A stretch of 26,546 nucleotides of DNA from a virus (IMGVR_UViG_3300048015_000029:1-26546), one strand, 5' to 3'; counted from the first letter of the stretch, positions 7,319 through 15,174 are shown. Notes: generated from the sequence alone by a model not told the origin. A program made the numbers and translations.

Positions 7319-9747
7319 GCTGATGGCCCTGGCTCGGTTTTGCTTTGGCCCATACCGACATGCTCGCCAACACGTTCACCCACGTTCGCACCAACGTTCG
7401 CGCTTGGCGGTGTCAATGGATCGCTACCCGAACTTTGACCACCGCCACCATCCATCGACGGCTGCGATTGATCTGGCGGCGCTGCTGGTGCCTGTGGCGG
7501 AATCGGCAGATTTGCTGTCGCCATACCGGGCGGAACCGGGCCATCGTCCGCTACGCCGGTCTGCGCTGAACCGGGTTGTGCGGAGTTCGACGGCACAGGG
7601 CCACCTGTGTCCGTACCCGGTTGTGCCGCAATTGCCGGTGTATGATCGACCCAACCGGCACTCTTGAGGATGGCGTCGCCTGCCGGTGCCACTTCTGGCC
7701 GCTCGGTTGCCACGCCACCAGCCTCCATGCCAGCATACGCCGTGTCCACGTTCGCCTTGACGGTCAGTGCCTTGATGCGATCCACATCGGCCAAGGTCTT
7801 CGAGATATCCGCCTGCATCTGTTCGATCTTCATTTGCGTGATCTGCATCTGCAACGCCTGTATCTGCTGCGCTTGCGCCTGCTGTGCCGCTGCCGCTTGC
7901 TGCGCCTGCTGGCTGTTCTGCGCCGCTTCGACTTCCTCCTCAGTCATGACGACATCCTGCAAGTCGTGCGCTTCTGCACGTTGTCGCAACAATTCCGAGC
8001 GCTTGATGTATGGCGCATCGAGCGGGTTCGACGACATTTGCGCGAACTGGTCAAGCTGTTGCGCGCGCACCTCCTTTGCCATCAAGGAAGACGTACCGCG
8101 TGCCGTCACGTCGAAATCACCCTTGATATCGTTGTTGGGGTTGAACTGCATGTTCCACTTGTACAGCGCTTCGATGAAAGGCCGCGTAATGCCTTCGTCG
8201 TAGTTCGTGATCAAGTCCTTCATGACAATCGACGCTGACGACATGAGCATCGACATCCCTGACGCGGTGCCAGCAGCGCCTGCCGTGGCATTCTCGCCAG
8301 CCATGTAGCGCGGGATTGCCGTCACGTCGTCGGCGTTAGCCTGGAACATCTGGATAATCGGCATCAATTCCTGAATGCCGCTGTCCACATTCAGGATGCG
8401 CAGCGCCGGTGCTGTCGGGTCGTCGCCGTTGCGCTTCCATATCTTGAATGGAAACATGTCGTCGGCGTCTTCATCGTCGGCCAGCAGCTTCATGTTCGCT
8501 TCGATCTGTGGGCCAGCAGTCAACGCCGCGTGATCCAACACCATTCGCGTTGCGGCATTGATCATTTCCTGATCGTCGCGCATGATGGTTGCCAGTCCAT
8601 CGCCGAAGATGCTGGTTTCATCCTTATCGAAGTAGTACATGTGGTAGGGCCACGTGACACCGTTGATCGGCGTCAGTACGACCTTGATTACATCGCCGTT
8701 CGGGAACATCCACACGTTCGAGAAAAACGTCTCGTGCAGGCGATCAGGCGGAATGCTAACGCAGGAGTCTGCCAAGGTCTGCCCGTCGATCCATCCCCAT
8801 CGCTCCAAAAGTTCGTAGAGGCCGTCATCCTTAGTCGTGGTTGCGGTGCGCCTGCCCAGCTCTCGAATCTCCGCGTCGAACTGGCGGATGTTTTGCATGC
8901 CGTGCGGATGCGCGAGAATGTAGTCCCGAATCTTGTCGCCATCGAAGGATTTGCGTTGCGCCAAGTCGGACAACACCGAGCGCGTCAACAAGTGGCGCTC
9001 AAACACGTAGCGGCAGTTCTGTAATTCGGTTGCCGCCATGTCCGGGTAGAATCGCCACAGCGGCACGTAATCGACAAACGGCACGACGTAGCTTTCCGTC
9101 TGCATTCTCCACTTGCCTTTGACGAGCGTGAATTTGGTACGGGTCTTGCGTTCGACAAGTGGTGCTTTCAGGATGCCGGTGCCATACAGGTGACCGGAAT
9201 GCAATACCTTGCGCGAAGTCTGCTTGTACGCACACTCCGATATCTGATCGTCCATTGCCTTGGTCATGCCATCCGCAGCAGTTGCCACGGCCTTGATGAT
9301 CGCGGCATTCAATTCCTGCTTCGTCGGTGCGCGGCCAAGCTGCTGCATCAACACTTGCACAATCTGGCTGGTGGTGTTGTCGTCCAGGCTCGGAACCGGC
9401 GAAGGATCAATCGTCCAGTTGCGCTCGCTACCGGATGGGAAAAGCAGGTCGGCTACGCGTGCATCAACGGTTTTGACTTTGACGCGCGTGGAGCGATTGA
9501 ATGCCTTTGATCGGTGCTTGCCAATCAAGCGCTCTACTTCGGGATCGTAGATGCCGCGATATTGGCGCAAGTCGCGTAGCCAGCGTTGTTCGGTCGGCAA
9601 GCGTTGCAGTTCCGCATGCTTGAACTCGGCGATCAGCATGCTGCCTAGCGCATCGATGGCGACGTAAGGCGCAATCGAATCCGAATTCATACCGGCTTGC
9701 GCCGCCGCGATGTATTCGTTCTGCGCCTGCTGCTGTTGAGTGTTCAT
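7315..9747 (-). CDS. Portal protein (podovirus head-tail connector)
   Basis: 810 residues from the ATG at 9747; a TTG two codons upstream is also in frame but less likely. The first 550 residues carry the portal body, for example RQYRGIYDPEVERLIGKHRS near residue 65, VDARVADLLFPSGSERNWTI near residue 95 and MIRDDQEMINAATRMVLDHA near residue 390. Residues about 590-660 are a Gln/Ala-rich coiled coil, and the last 110 residues are Pro/Gly-rich and probably disordered. The length fits the large podovirus portals with an extended C-terminal barrel or crown. It would form the dodecameric ring for DNA packaging and exit. The gene follows a 34-codon membrane-protein ORF by 2 bp and is coupled to the next gene by ATGA overlap. 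Confidence 0.9.
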   Translation of the reverse strand: MNTQQQQAQNEYIAAAQAGMNSDSIAPYVAIDALGSMLIAEFKHAELQRLPTEQRWLRDLRQYRGIYDPEVERLIGKHRSKAFNRSTRVKVKTVDARVADLLFPSGSERNWTIDPSPVPSLDDNTTSQIVQVLMQQLGRAPTKQELNAAIIKAVATAADGMTKAMDDQISECAYKQTSRKVLHSGHLYGTGILKAPLVERKTRTKFTLVKGKWRMQTESYVVPFVDYVPLWRFYPDMAATELQNCRYVFERHLLTRSVLSDLAQRKSFDGDKIRDYILAHPHGMQNIRQFDAEIRELGRRTATTTKDDGLYELLERWGWIDGQTLADSCVSIPPDRLHETFFSNVWMFPNGDVIKVVLTPINGVTWPYHMYYFDKDETSIFGDGLATIMRDDQEMINAATRMVLDHAALTAGPQIEANMKLLADDEDADDMFPFKIWKRNGDDPTAPALRILNVDSGIQELMPIIQMFQANADDVTAIPRYMAGENATAGAAGTASGMSMLMSSASIVMKDLITNYDEGITRPFIEALYKWNMQFNPNNDIKGDFDVTARGTSSLMAKEVRAQQLDQFAQMSSNPLDAPYIKRSELLRQRAEAHDLQDVVMTEEEVEAAQNSQQAQQAAAAQQAQAQQIQALQMQITQMKIEQMQADISKTLADVDRIKALTVKANVDTAYAGMEAGGVATERPEVAPAGDAILKSAGWVDHTPAIAAQPGTDTGGPVPSNSAQPGSAQTGVADDGPVPPGMATANLPIPPQAPAAPPDQSQPSMDGGGGQSSGSDPLTPPSANVGANVGERVGEHVGMGQSKTEPGPSA

Positions 9748-9749
9748 GG

Positions 9750-9854
9750 TCAATCGATGTTAAATTCGCCACGCCATAACGCGACGAGAAACCGCACCAA
9801 CACGACGAGCGCCACACAGCCGACAGCGGCAAGCGTATAAAGAAGCATTGTCAT
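9750..9854 (-). CDS. Tiny single-span membrane protein upstream of the portal gene
   Basis: A 34-residue ORF starting MTMLLYTLAAVGCVALVVLV and ending RGEFNID. It is one hydrophobic helix (about residues 4-25) with positive residues after it. It sits between a leftward terminator (9875-9898) and the portal ATG, and its stop is 2 bp from that ATG, suggesting coupling. No strong Shine-Dalgarno is visible. Function unknown; small holin-like or leader-peptide roles are conceivable. Coding status is likely but not certain because of the size. Confidence 0.5.
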   Translation of the reverse strand: MTMLLYTLAAVGCVALVVLVRFLVALWRGEFNID

Positions 9855-9874
9855 ATTGCTATTGCGATGGAAAT

Positions 9875-9898
9875 AAAAAAGCCCCTGCGATGAGGGGC
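9875..9898 (-). terminator. Rho-independent terminator, leftward
   Basis: On the minus strand GCCCCT-CATCGC-AGGGGC forms a perfect 6-bp stem followed by a run of six U (A-run at 9875-9880 on the plus strand). It lies about 30 bp after the stop of the gene at 9929. Confidence 0.85.
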
Positions 9899-9928
9899 AT
9901 GCGTCTACTGCTAGATGAGATTGCGCGC

Positions 9929-10327
9929 CTATGCTTCCCAGGCTTTGCGGTAGGCTTCGGCTGGCGTGTCCTCTGCATCGTCATCACCGCGCGTCGTTGC
10001 TGGTGGCGCTTTACCTGCAACGATGGCTGCAACCGGCGCGGATGTACTGCCTGCCTTGGACGGCGGGATCGACTGCACCACCTTGCCATCCTTGACCGGC
10101 GGTGCTGCACTGGTCGTCGGGATTGAGTTATCGACTTCACCTGCCGAACCGTGAGCATCGCTGTTTTGCGACGGTGCATTGGCGGCATCGGCGATGATGG
10201 TCACTGCCGGAACGATGGCCGGAACTGCTGGTGCGTCACGTGCGTTCAGCGGATCGCTATCGTGGCCCCAAATTTTGCGGGCCGCCGCTTCGTAGTCGCG
10301 GTGTTGCACATCGCGCGGGTTCATCAT
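9929..10327 (-). CDS. Hypothetical phage protein between terminase and portal, low complexity
   Basis: 132 residues from the ATG at 10327, chosen because GAGG lies 6 bases upstream; the frame also contains an ATG at 10339. The N-terminus (NPRDVQHRDYEAAARKIWGH) is ordered and conserved-looking. Residues 35-115 are Ala/Pro/Thr/Ser-rich and probably disordered, and the C-terminus is a short acidic-to-helical tail (DTPAEAYRKAWEA). The end of this tail resembles the scaffold C-terminus (DDYAAAWNEA), so both tails may dock on the same partner such as portal or capsid; this is speculation from a weak match. A terminator follows. Confidence 0.6.
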   Translation of the reverse strand: MMNPRDVQHRDYEAAARKIWGHDSDPLNARDAPAVPAIVPAVTIIADAANAPSQNSDAHGSAGEVDNSIPTTSAAPPVKDGKVVQSIPPSKAGSTSAPVAAIVAGKAPPATTRGDDDAEDTPAEAYRKAWEA

Positions 10328-10342
10328 GGTTTGCCTCATAGG

Positions 10343-11866
10343 TTAATAGCCAGCTCGTGTTGGAGCTTGCGTGTTGCTGCGTCGATGGTGACGATCTTCC
10401 CGTACCGTTTTCGATGCCACGTTTTCGGCGAAGGTCAGCGCGATGGCGTCGCCGCCGTCAGGCGAACGGATGCCGCGCTTGCGCATGTCCTCTTTCGATT
10501 CGATCAAGCGCGTACCGTTTGATGCGTACTTGTAGCCCGGTGCCGAAATGTCAGCAATCAGCGCAGTATCGTTCGGCAGTCGGCACGGCAAGTCTTCCAG
10601 CCATTCCTTCATGCGATACCACATCTCCGCACGCTTGTTAGCGTACAACTCGCCGTCTTCCGCCCGTGTTGCCGAGTTCACGCCGATGGCGGGAATATTC
10701 AACTCAAGCAACCTGTCATAGATGCCGGAACCGATACCAATCTTGTCGATAAACAGAGCATCCGGCGTGAACTCTTTCCAGTAAGCCGCCAGCATTCCAG
10801 CGACTTCCATCGGCCCTTTCTTTTCGTGGTACTCGATGCGGAAGACTGTACGGCCATGACGGAATGCGATTGCTGTACGGTCAGCGCCATACTCGGCGGG
10901 ATCGCACGCAACGACGAATGCACCCGAACGCTCACGATAGGCGCTGTTGACTGCCGCCATGACCGTCGTTGGATTGATCAACGGATCATTCGTCGCCGTG
11001 CGGAATGCTAAAGCAGGCGTCGCCGGATACTCTTGATCGAACAGCCATTCAAATCCAGCGCCGTACAAGATGATCTTGTTGCGACGCCAAGCCATCTGCG
11101 CAAGGTCAAGGTCATATGCCTGCATGTACTTGTGATCTTCGCCGGATAGCTCAAAGTCAACCGGAACCAGCGCGCGATACTCGTCTTGCCAGAACCACGG
11201 CACGAAGATCGCGATGTACTCACCGATACCCGCTTCCGCGTCTTGCCATAGCAGATGGAACTTGTTGCCAATCCCGTTGGCCGTCGATTCAAGAATGATT
11301 TCCGTACCTTCGACATCCGCGACCGTGTTACCCAGTCCAGCGAAGTGCATTTCGGGATTGTCCCAAAAGCCGAATTCCGAGCCGTGCAGGTATTGCGCCG
11401 TGTTCGAGCGCCCAACGTCTTTCGATCCAGCGGTAGCCAGCAAGTAGCCACCATCAAGCGTTGCGAACTTGAGTTCCTTGGCATTCGTCGCACTGGTCGA
11501 TGGCGCAATCGGGTTATGCTCATGGTAGCGCTTCACCATGTTGAAAAGGTTGTCCGTGGCCTTTTGCTCGTGAGCCACGATGAACGCCTTTTTACCGAAC
11601 TGCATGCTCGTCCGGTGATAGAATCGTGACGCGATGTACGTTGATGCGCCCTGCTGTCGGCCTTTCAGGATCAACGCACGAATCTTGCCGGTGCGTTCAA
11701 GCTGCTCTTTCAGGCGGCTATGGATGTAGCGTTGCGCCTTGTTGAATTCCAGCGCGATCTTGCGACCTTGCTTGTCCAGAATGAACATGCAGGTTTTAGC
11801 GTGCAACTCCTGATCGTTGAGCAAGCGAGCAATCGCAGCGACATGCGCCGCCTCGTTAGCTCCCAT
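10343..11866 (-). CDS. terL: Terminase large subunit (packaging ATPase and nuclease)
   Basis: 507 residues. ATPase motifs: a Walker A-like GRQQGAST at 69-76 in which the usual Lys is replaced, a Walker B region YLHGSEFGFW with Glu164, and motif C ESTANG at 194-199. The C-terminal RNase H-like nuclease shows its acidic triad as CDPAEYGADRT (Asp322), FIDKIGIGSG (Asp374) and SPDGGDAIAL (Asp470 or Asp473). The protein cuts concatemeric DNA and pumps it through the portal. The gene overlaps the small-subunit gene by 11 bp. Full family length, no sign of damage. The Gln-Gln in place of the usual Walker A Gly-Lys is seen in some podovirus terminases. Confidence 0.93.
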   Translation of the reverse strand: MGANEAAHVAAIARLLNDQELHAKTCMFILDKQGRKIALEFNKAQRYIHSRLKEQLERTGKIRALILKGRQQGASTYIASRFYHRTSMQFGKKAFIVAHEQKATDNLFNMVKRYHEHNPIAPSTSATNAKELKFATLDGGYLLATAGSKDVGRSNTAQYLHGSEFGFWDNPEMHFAGLGNTVADVEGTEIILESTANGIGNKFHLLWQDAEAGIGEYIAIFVPWFWQDEYRALVPVDFELSGEDHKYMQAYDLDLAQMAWRRNKIILYGAGFEWLFDQEYPATPALAFRTATNDPLINPTTVMAAVNSAYRERSGAFVVACDPAEYGADRTAIAFRHGRTVFRIEYHEKKGPMEVAGMLAAYWKEFTPDALFIDKIGIGSGIYDRLLELNIPAIGVNSATRAEDGELYANKRAEMWYRMKEWLEDLPCRLPNDTALIADISAPGYKYASNGTRLIESKEDMRKRGIRSPDGGDAIALTFAENVASKTVREDRHHRRSNTQAPTRAGY

Positions 11867-12482
11867 CAGCCAGCGCGATCCGTTTCAGTACTGTTTCGAT
11901 ACCGCTTTCATTGCTGTTCTGCTGCTGATCGACGCCGAATGCCTCACGCTCCAGGGCGACAAGTGACTTGAGCGAATCGGCCAGCGTTTTCATCGTGGTG
12001 GAACGACCGGCAAGACCGATGACCTTGTTGAAAAGATCGGCACGCTTGTCCACGCCTTTTTCATCGGGACTCGCCATGAATTCGGCAAGCTGCTCGTACA
12101 GCTCAACGTTGTCGGTCTGATGTTCCAGCTCACCGAGCAAACTCATCGTGATCCGGCGCGCACGCTGAATATCGGTGCGATGCGACAAGATGATGTTGGT
12201 CTGCACCTGCGCATTCACGTCAACAAGTACGCGCTCCGAAATGTCGGATTCCGTGCGTACCACACTGCGTACCGTCGCCGTGCGTACCATCGATTCCGCC
12301 TTGGCTTTGATCTTTGGAGCTAGATCACGCTGCCAGTCGTCTTTCTTTGCACGCTTGCGGATAGCGCCTTCACTGATGCCGAACTCAGCGGCCAGGGTGC
12401 GTGAAGACTTGATGCCTGCCCGGTACTCACGCTCTACGGCAATCCAATCAGTTGCCTGTTTCTTGTTTGCTTCCTTGTTCAT
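11856..12482 (-). CDS. terS: Terminase small subunit (DNA recognition)
   Basis: 208 residues from the ATG at 12482; a GTG two codons upstream is also possible. The N-terminal helix-turn-helix is clear: DWIAVEREYRAGIKSSRTLA, then AAEFGISEGAIRKRAKKDDW. The middle and C-terminal parts are helical and suited to oligomerisation. The protein recognises the pac or cos site and recruits the large subunit. It directly precedes and overlaps the large-subunit gene. It also overlaps the end of the upstream Cys-rich gene by 35 bp. Confidence 0.88.
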   Translation of the reverse strand: MNKEANKKQATDWIAVEREYRAGIKSSRTLAAEFGISEGAIRKRAKKDDWQRDLAPKIKAKAESMVRTATVRSVVRTESDISERVLVDVNAQVQTNIILSHRTDIQRARRITMSLLGELEHQTDNVELYEQLAEFMASPDEKGVDKRADLFNKVIGLAGRSTTMKTLADSLKSLVALEREAFGVDQQQNSNESGIETVLKRIALADGS

Positions 12483-12834
12483 TGTCACGCTCGTTCATTT
12501 CATTGGTCATCACGTCACGGCATGACAGCGAACCATTCCCGTTGAGTATCAGCAAACTCATCTTGTCCGGTGCCTGACGTAGTGTGGTGATGACGATGCA
12601 TTTACTATCCACCCTACGCATCGCACTTTGCGCGAACTGCCAGCAGGTTTTCATGTCGTCGTCACGGAAGCAGCATTCGTCTACCGGCGCTTGGTCGATA
12701 TCGGATCGATGCTGTGTGTAAGCGTGACGCTCCGGGTCATCAATACACTGGGCGACGATCACCTTTTGCGTACCGTTGCTGCGATCAATCGAATCCTGCA
12801 AGGTCTGACATCTGAGTAGCGTTGCGGCGTCCAT
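12448..12834 (-). CDS. Cysteine-rich hypothetical phage protein
   Basis: 128 residues with seven cysteines spread over the first 105 residues (including a CC pair in the middle). It starts at the ATG that shares its A with the stop of the preceding gene (TAATG), which strongly supports expression. The last 12 codons overlap the terminase small-subunit start. The central part (residues 55-100) contains ordered strands such as SKCIVITTLRQAPDKMSLLI. No family recognised. Metal binding is possible from the cysteines but unproven. Confidence 0.55.
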   Translation of the reverse strand: MDAATLLRCQTLQDSIDRSNGTQKVIVAQCIDDPERHAYTQHRSDIDQAPVDECCFRDDDMKTCWQFAQSAMRRVDSKCIVITTLRQAPDKMSLLILNGNGSLSCRDVMTNEMNERDNEQGSKQETGN

Positions 12835-13127
12835 TACGCACCTTTACGCGCAACCAGCACGAAGTAGCGTTCTCCTACGCGCCAGTGATAACCGTCTGGA
12901 TCGTTGGCGGTCATGCGCTTGGCCTGTGCTTTGGACTTGATCGTGCGTGGCTGGACGTTGTTGTCCTTGATGAACCGCACCAGACCTGACATCAATTCAG
13001 GTCCGACATCCACCAGCCTGCGCTTGTCCTCGATGGCTTTACTCAGGCCAGCGAGGGCATCGGCGACTTCCGTATGGTTGGCATTCGCTACATCGGCGTG
13101 CTGGTGATCGTTAGTGTTGTGCGTCAT
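12834..13127 (-). CDS. Hypothetical phage protein, helical N-terminus
   Basis: 97 residues. The N-terminus is His/Asn-rich, followed by a helix (VADALAGLSKAIEDKRRLVD) and a basic segment (IKSKAQAKRMTA), and it ends with YHWRVGERYFVLVARKGA. Both ends are tied to neighbours: its ATG overlaps the upstream stop (ATGA) and its stop overlaps the downstream start (TAATG), so the three genes form a tightly coupled unit ahead of terminase. Function unknown. Confidence 0.6.
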   Translation of the reverse strand: MTHNTNDHQHADVANANHTEVADALAGLSKAIEDKRRLVDVGPELMSGLVRFIKDNNVQPRTIKSKAQAKRMTANDPDGYHWRVGERYFVLVARKGA

Positions 13128-13543
13128 GGTCTTCCCTTGGTGCGCGCATATGGCGCTCTGTGATGGTCATGGGTGCTTGCCCGACATTGCACGGCTCTGG
13201 CGCTAGTCGTGGTTGGCGTGGTGCTGTGATGCTTTGGCCTGATGAGCCAGAAAAGGGTTTTAAGCGAATGCTCTGCACCGCCCCATTTAGCGGCTTCTGT
13301 TCTATCGCATATTTCATGCGGAAGCATCGACGTGTCTACATTGATGCCATGCGCCAGTTCCTGTAAAAGCTCACTCTCACCTGTATTGCCATCCATTGCG
13401 GCGGCAACCCACGGCATCGCCGGGTTACGCGCGGAATGAATAGTCAGCGGTTCGATCCAAGTCGGGGCATGAGGCTCAAGGGTGTCCATGCAGCGGACTG
13501 TATCGACCGGGCTTGGTGTTGCTTCTGATTGAAACTGGTACAT
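13124..13543 (-). CDS. Hypothetical phage protein, start uncertain
   Basis: 139 residues from the ATG at 13543. The frame is open up to an ATG at 13585, but that codon lies inside a terminator hairpin (13568-13600), so I prefer a start after it. No clear Shine-Dalgarno is visible at 13543, and a still later start cannot be excluded. The best-ordered part is near residues 50-90 (NTGESELLQELAHGINVDTS then MLPHEICDRTEAAKWG). The C-terminus is Thr/His/Arg-rich. The stop overlaps the next ATG as ATGA, which supports a real gene. No family recognised. Confidence 0.5.
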   Translation of the reverse strand: MYQFQSEATPSPVDTVRCMDTLEPHAPTWIEPLTIHSARNPAMPWVAAAMDGNTGESELLQELAHGINVDTSMLPHEICDRTEAAKWGGAEHSLKTLFWLIRPKHHSTTPTTTSARAVQCRASTHDHHRAPYARTKGRP

Positions 13544-13567
13544 ACGGTGTGCGTGTTGACGAAATCG

Positions 13568-13600
13568 AAAAAAGCCCCGGCGCATTGCTGCGGCCAGGGC
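13568..13600 (-). terminator. Rho-independent terminator, leftward
   Basis: Minus-strand RNA forms an 8-bp GC-rich stem (GCCCUGGC with GCCGGGGC, one G-U pair) with an 11-nt loop, then six U (A-run at 13568-13573). The G-U pair is only possible in the leftward RNA; on the other strand it is an A-C mismatch, which fixes the direction. It ends the transcript that carries the tRNA-like locus. Confidence 0.8.
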
Positions 13601-13782
13601 GAAGCGTCATGGTTGACGCGAGGGGTAAGCTGAATAGTTTGAGGGAACCCGCAACGCGGTGGGCCTATCGGTTGTGCTGCAATGTGCAACGTGGCCGTGT
13701 CCGGTCACTTGTGTTGATAGGCGCTGTCGCCCTCAAGGATAACGACTGTGGATGCGTCAATCGTCATTCTTGAAGGAACATG

Positions 13783-13810
13783 GCCCGAAGTCGGCGATCC
13801 GACTCCGGGC
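13783..13810. other. Strong inverted repeat next to the tRNA-like locus
   Basis: GCCCG-A-AGTCGG-CGAT-CCGACT-C-CGGGC: a 12-position stem with a single mismatch and a 4-nt loop. On the minus strand it begins 3 bp after the 3' end of the tRNA-like element. There is no U-run, so it is more likely a 3' stabilising or processing element than a terminator. Confidence 0.7.
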
Positions 13811-13813
13811 AAC

Positions 13814-13884
13814 GCTGGCGGCGGGATTTGAACCCGCAAGCTGGTCGTGTGCCGACTGCTGCATCGCTTCGATGCCACGCCAGT
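13814..13884 (-). tRNA. tRNA-like element, atypical or decayed
   Basis: The minus strand shows a perfect T-arm (GCGGG-TTCAAAT-CCCGC at 13821-13837), a 6-of-7 acceptor stem (ACTGGCG at 13884-13878 with CGCCAGC at 13820-13814) and a 4-bp D-stem with a 7-nt loop (GCAT/ATGC at 13861-13875). Spacing matches a 71-nt tRNA. The anticodon arm is defective: only a GTCG/CGAC stem around GCACA can form, with no U33 and no standard 7-nt loop, and the D-loop lacks the usual GG. No CCA is encoded. I therefore call it tRNA-like rather than a working tRNA and give no isotype. It could be a decayed phage tRNA or a tRNA-mimicking RNA. Confidence 0.35.
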
Positions 13885-13886
13885 TA

Positions 13887-13910
13887 CCAGCGCGACGCAA
13901 TGCGCGCTGG
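13887..13910. other. Perfect 8-bp hairpin on the other side of the tRNA-like locus
   Basis: CCAGCGCG-ACGCAATG-CGCGCTGG: perfect 8-bp stem, 8-nt loop, beginning 2 bp beyond the 5' end of the tRNA-like element on the minus strand. It lies between the preceding gene's stop (13920) and the element, so the element is bracketed by stable hairpins. Confidence 0.7.
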
Positions 13911-13919
13911 ATTTACCCG

Positions 13920-14177
13920 CTATGTCACCATGCCATTGATGCGATTGGCGATCACACGGGCGCGAGCCGCTTCGGCCACGGATTTGTCATGCGCGACCGC
14001 CGCTGCTTCATGCACCTCTTTGTGTCGCGCCGCTTCCTTCAGGTGGCGATCTGCATGCAAATTCAATTCAGTCTGCATGTCATTGAATTGCTTGGTGATC
14101 GTATCCACCGAACGCGGCGCGGAAACTGCACGGTGAATGCGGGAAAACATCGTCTTGATCAAAGTGTTCCCCTGCAT
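13920..14177 (-). CDS. Small helical hypothetical protein
   Basis: 85 residues, almost entirely helical with many Ala, His and Arg. Residues 24-50 (DTITKQFNDMQTELNLHADR and onward) and 50-80 form heptad-like amphipathic helices, so a coiled coil is likely. It starts at the base directly after the stop of the upstream gene, implying a shared mRNA. No membrane segment, so not a typical holin. No family recognised. Confidence 0.6.
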   Translation of the reverse strand: MQGNTLIKTMFSRIHRAVSAPRSVDTITKQFNDMQTELNLHADRHLKEAARHKEVHEAAAVAHDKSVAEAARARVIANRINGMVT

Positions 14178-14474
14178 TTAGGCGGTGACCAGCGCGCGCA
14201 TCTTGGCGATGAAGTCGCTGACAGCGGCCTTGATCTTCGCAATGGCGTCACTTGCTGCATGGTCAACGTCGCCGGTAGCAGTCGATACATCACTCTCCAG
14301 CTCGTCCAGCAGGTCGAGATGCGAACTGACTGACACGTCGGTAGATGCCGGAGCGCTGTTCTCGCCCTGGACTGGCGTCAACCTCAACTTGATCGCCTCG
14401 TCCTGCGTAACCGTGACGGTATTGGTTTCAGTTGGCAGTGTTTGCGCGGATGTGCTGACATCTTGATCTGGCAT
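14178..14474 (-). CDS. Acidic Ser/Thr/Asp-rich hypothetical protein
   Basis: 98 residues. The first 45 residues are Thr/Ser/Val-rich (TLPTETNTVTVTQDEAIKLR), and the rest is helical with Asp/Ala repeats (SHLDLLDELESDVSTATGDV then a helix ending FIAKMRALVTA). An AGGAA lies 4 bases before the ATG. A terminator sits about 50 bp upstream, so the gene needs its own promoter or readthrough. It is immediately followed by the small helical protein gene. Function unknown. Confidence 0.6.
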   Translation of the reverse strand: MPDQDVSTSAQTLPTETNTVTVTQDEAIKLRLTPVQGENSAPASTDVSVSSHLDLLDELESDVSTATGDVDHAASDAIAKIKAAVSDFIAKMRALVTA

Positions 14475-14520
14475 AGGGTTCCTGTTTGTGTGTCGTTAAT
14501 AGAATCGCGTCGTAGAAATG

Positions 14521-14548
14521 AAAAAAGCCCCGCATTCGCGAGGCTTTT
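14521..14548 (-). terminator. Rho-independent terminator, leftward
   Basis: Minus-strand RNA: a 7-bp stem GCCUCGC-GAAU-GCGGGGC (one G-U pair, possible only leftwards) followed by six U (A-run 14521-14526); AAAA precedes the stem. It lies about 130 bp after the stop of the gene at 14677. Confidence 0.85.
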
Positions 14549-14676
14549 GATTTGCATTTCTACAGACTCAGTTTTTCAATCTACTGAAATGAGACTGAAT
14601 TTTGACAGGTTCGTGCCATTTTGTCGCGGCCTAAAATCTGCCATATTTTTGGCACACAGATTGATCCAGCGCGGTA

Positions 14677-15174
14677 CTACGCCCGAACGTAAGTTGCAGT
14701 ACGGCCCTTACCTTCTTTTGTCAGCTTGTCCTTGCCGTCTTTTAGCGAGAACACAGACCAGCGCACTGCCAGCTTCTTCATCTGTTCCTTCGTCCCTTTG
14801 ATTTTCAATCGGGATTTCGCTTCAGCTAAAACCTCTGCATTTGTCATCGGGCGAATCGAAACGATATCAAGCCAGAATTCAGCGCTCGTTCCCGGTAATG
14901 CATCTTTAGGCGATGTCTTCGGTGCAGCCGCGCTCTTAGCCACAGCTTTAACAACCGGCTTGGTGCGCTTGATGCGTTTTACGGTAGCCGGTTCCGCCAG
15001 TGCAGGTTTCGCGCGCTTTTGGCGGCGTGCCATTGGTACAGCCAAATCACTAGCGCCGTCACCGCCATCCAGCGCTTGTAGGCTGGCGATGATTTCTTGA
15101 ATGGCACTCTTGCGCGCATCCAGTCGCGCAATTTCTTCTTACAACTCTGCGATTGTGTTATTGATGTTAGACAT
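14677..15174 (-). pseudogene. Basic DNA-binding-type protein gene interrupted by an ochre codon
   Basis: The natural start is the ATG at 15174, with GAGGG 5 bases upstream. Codon 12 is TAA (15139-15141); before it the frame reads MSNINNTIAEL, and after it continues EEIARLDARKSAIQEIIASL in the same frame. The two sides join into an uninterrupted coiled coil if TAA was CAA (Gln). The rest has a Lys/Ala/Pro-rich basic linker (about residues 50-90), then a C-terminal domain of winged-helix type (MTNAEVLAEAKSRLKIKGTK then KKLAVRWSVFSLKDGK). The layout suggests a nucleoid-type or transcription-affecting DNA-binding protein. A shortened product could be made by restart at the TTG at 15045 or ATG at 15033, keeping the basic and C-terminal parts but not the coiled coil. 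Confidence 0.7.

Noticed and set aside
7576-8238. Long plus-strand open frame (220 codons) opposite the portal gene
   Set aside because: It mirrors the codon pattern of the portal gene, has no family resemblance and no supporting ribosome-binding site or neighbour coupling.
13239-13262. CTGATGAGCCAGAAAAGG as another hammerhead-like motif
   Set aside because: Stem II does not close on a GAAA core and no stem III or cleavage triplet follows; it is inside a coding region.
13752-14333. 193-codon plus-strand frame over the tRNA-like region
   Set aside because: Contains the typical translated antisense-tRNA sequence (AAGFEPAS) and runs opposite two coupled minus-strand genes.
14576-14644. 22-residue minus-strand ORF between terminator and the ochre-interrupted gene
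   Set aside because: Too short, no ribosome-binding site, no coupling to a neighbour.
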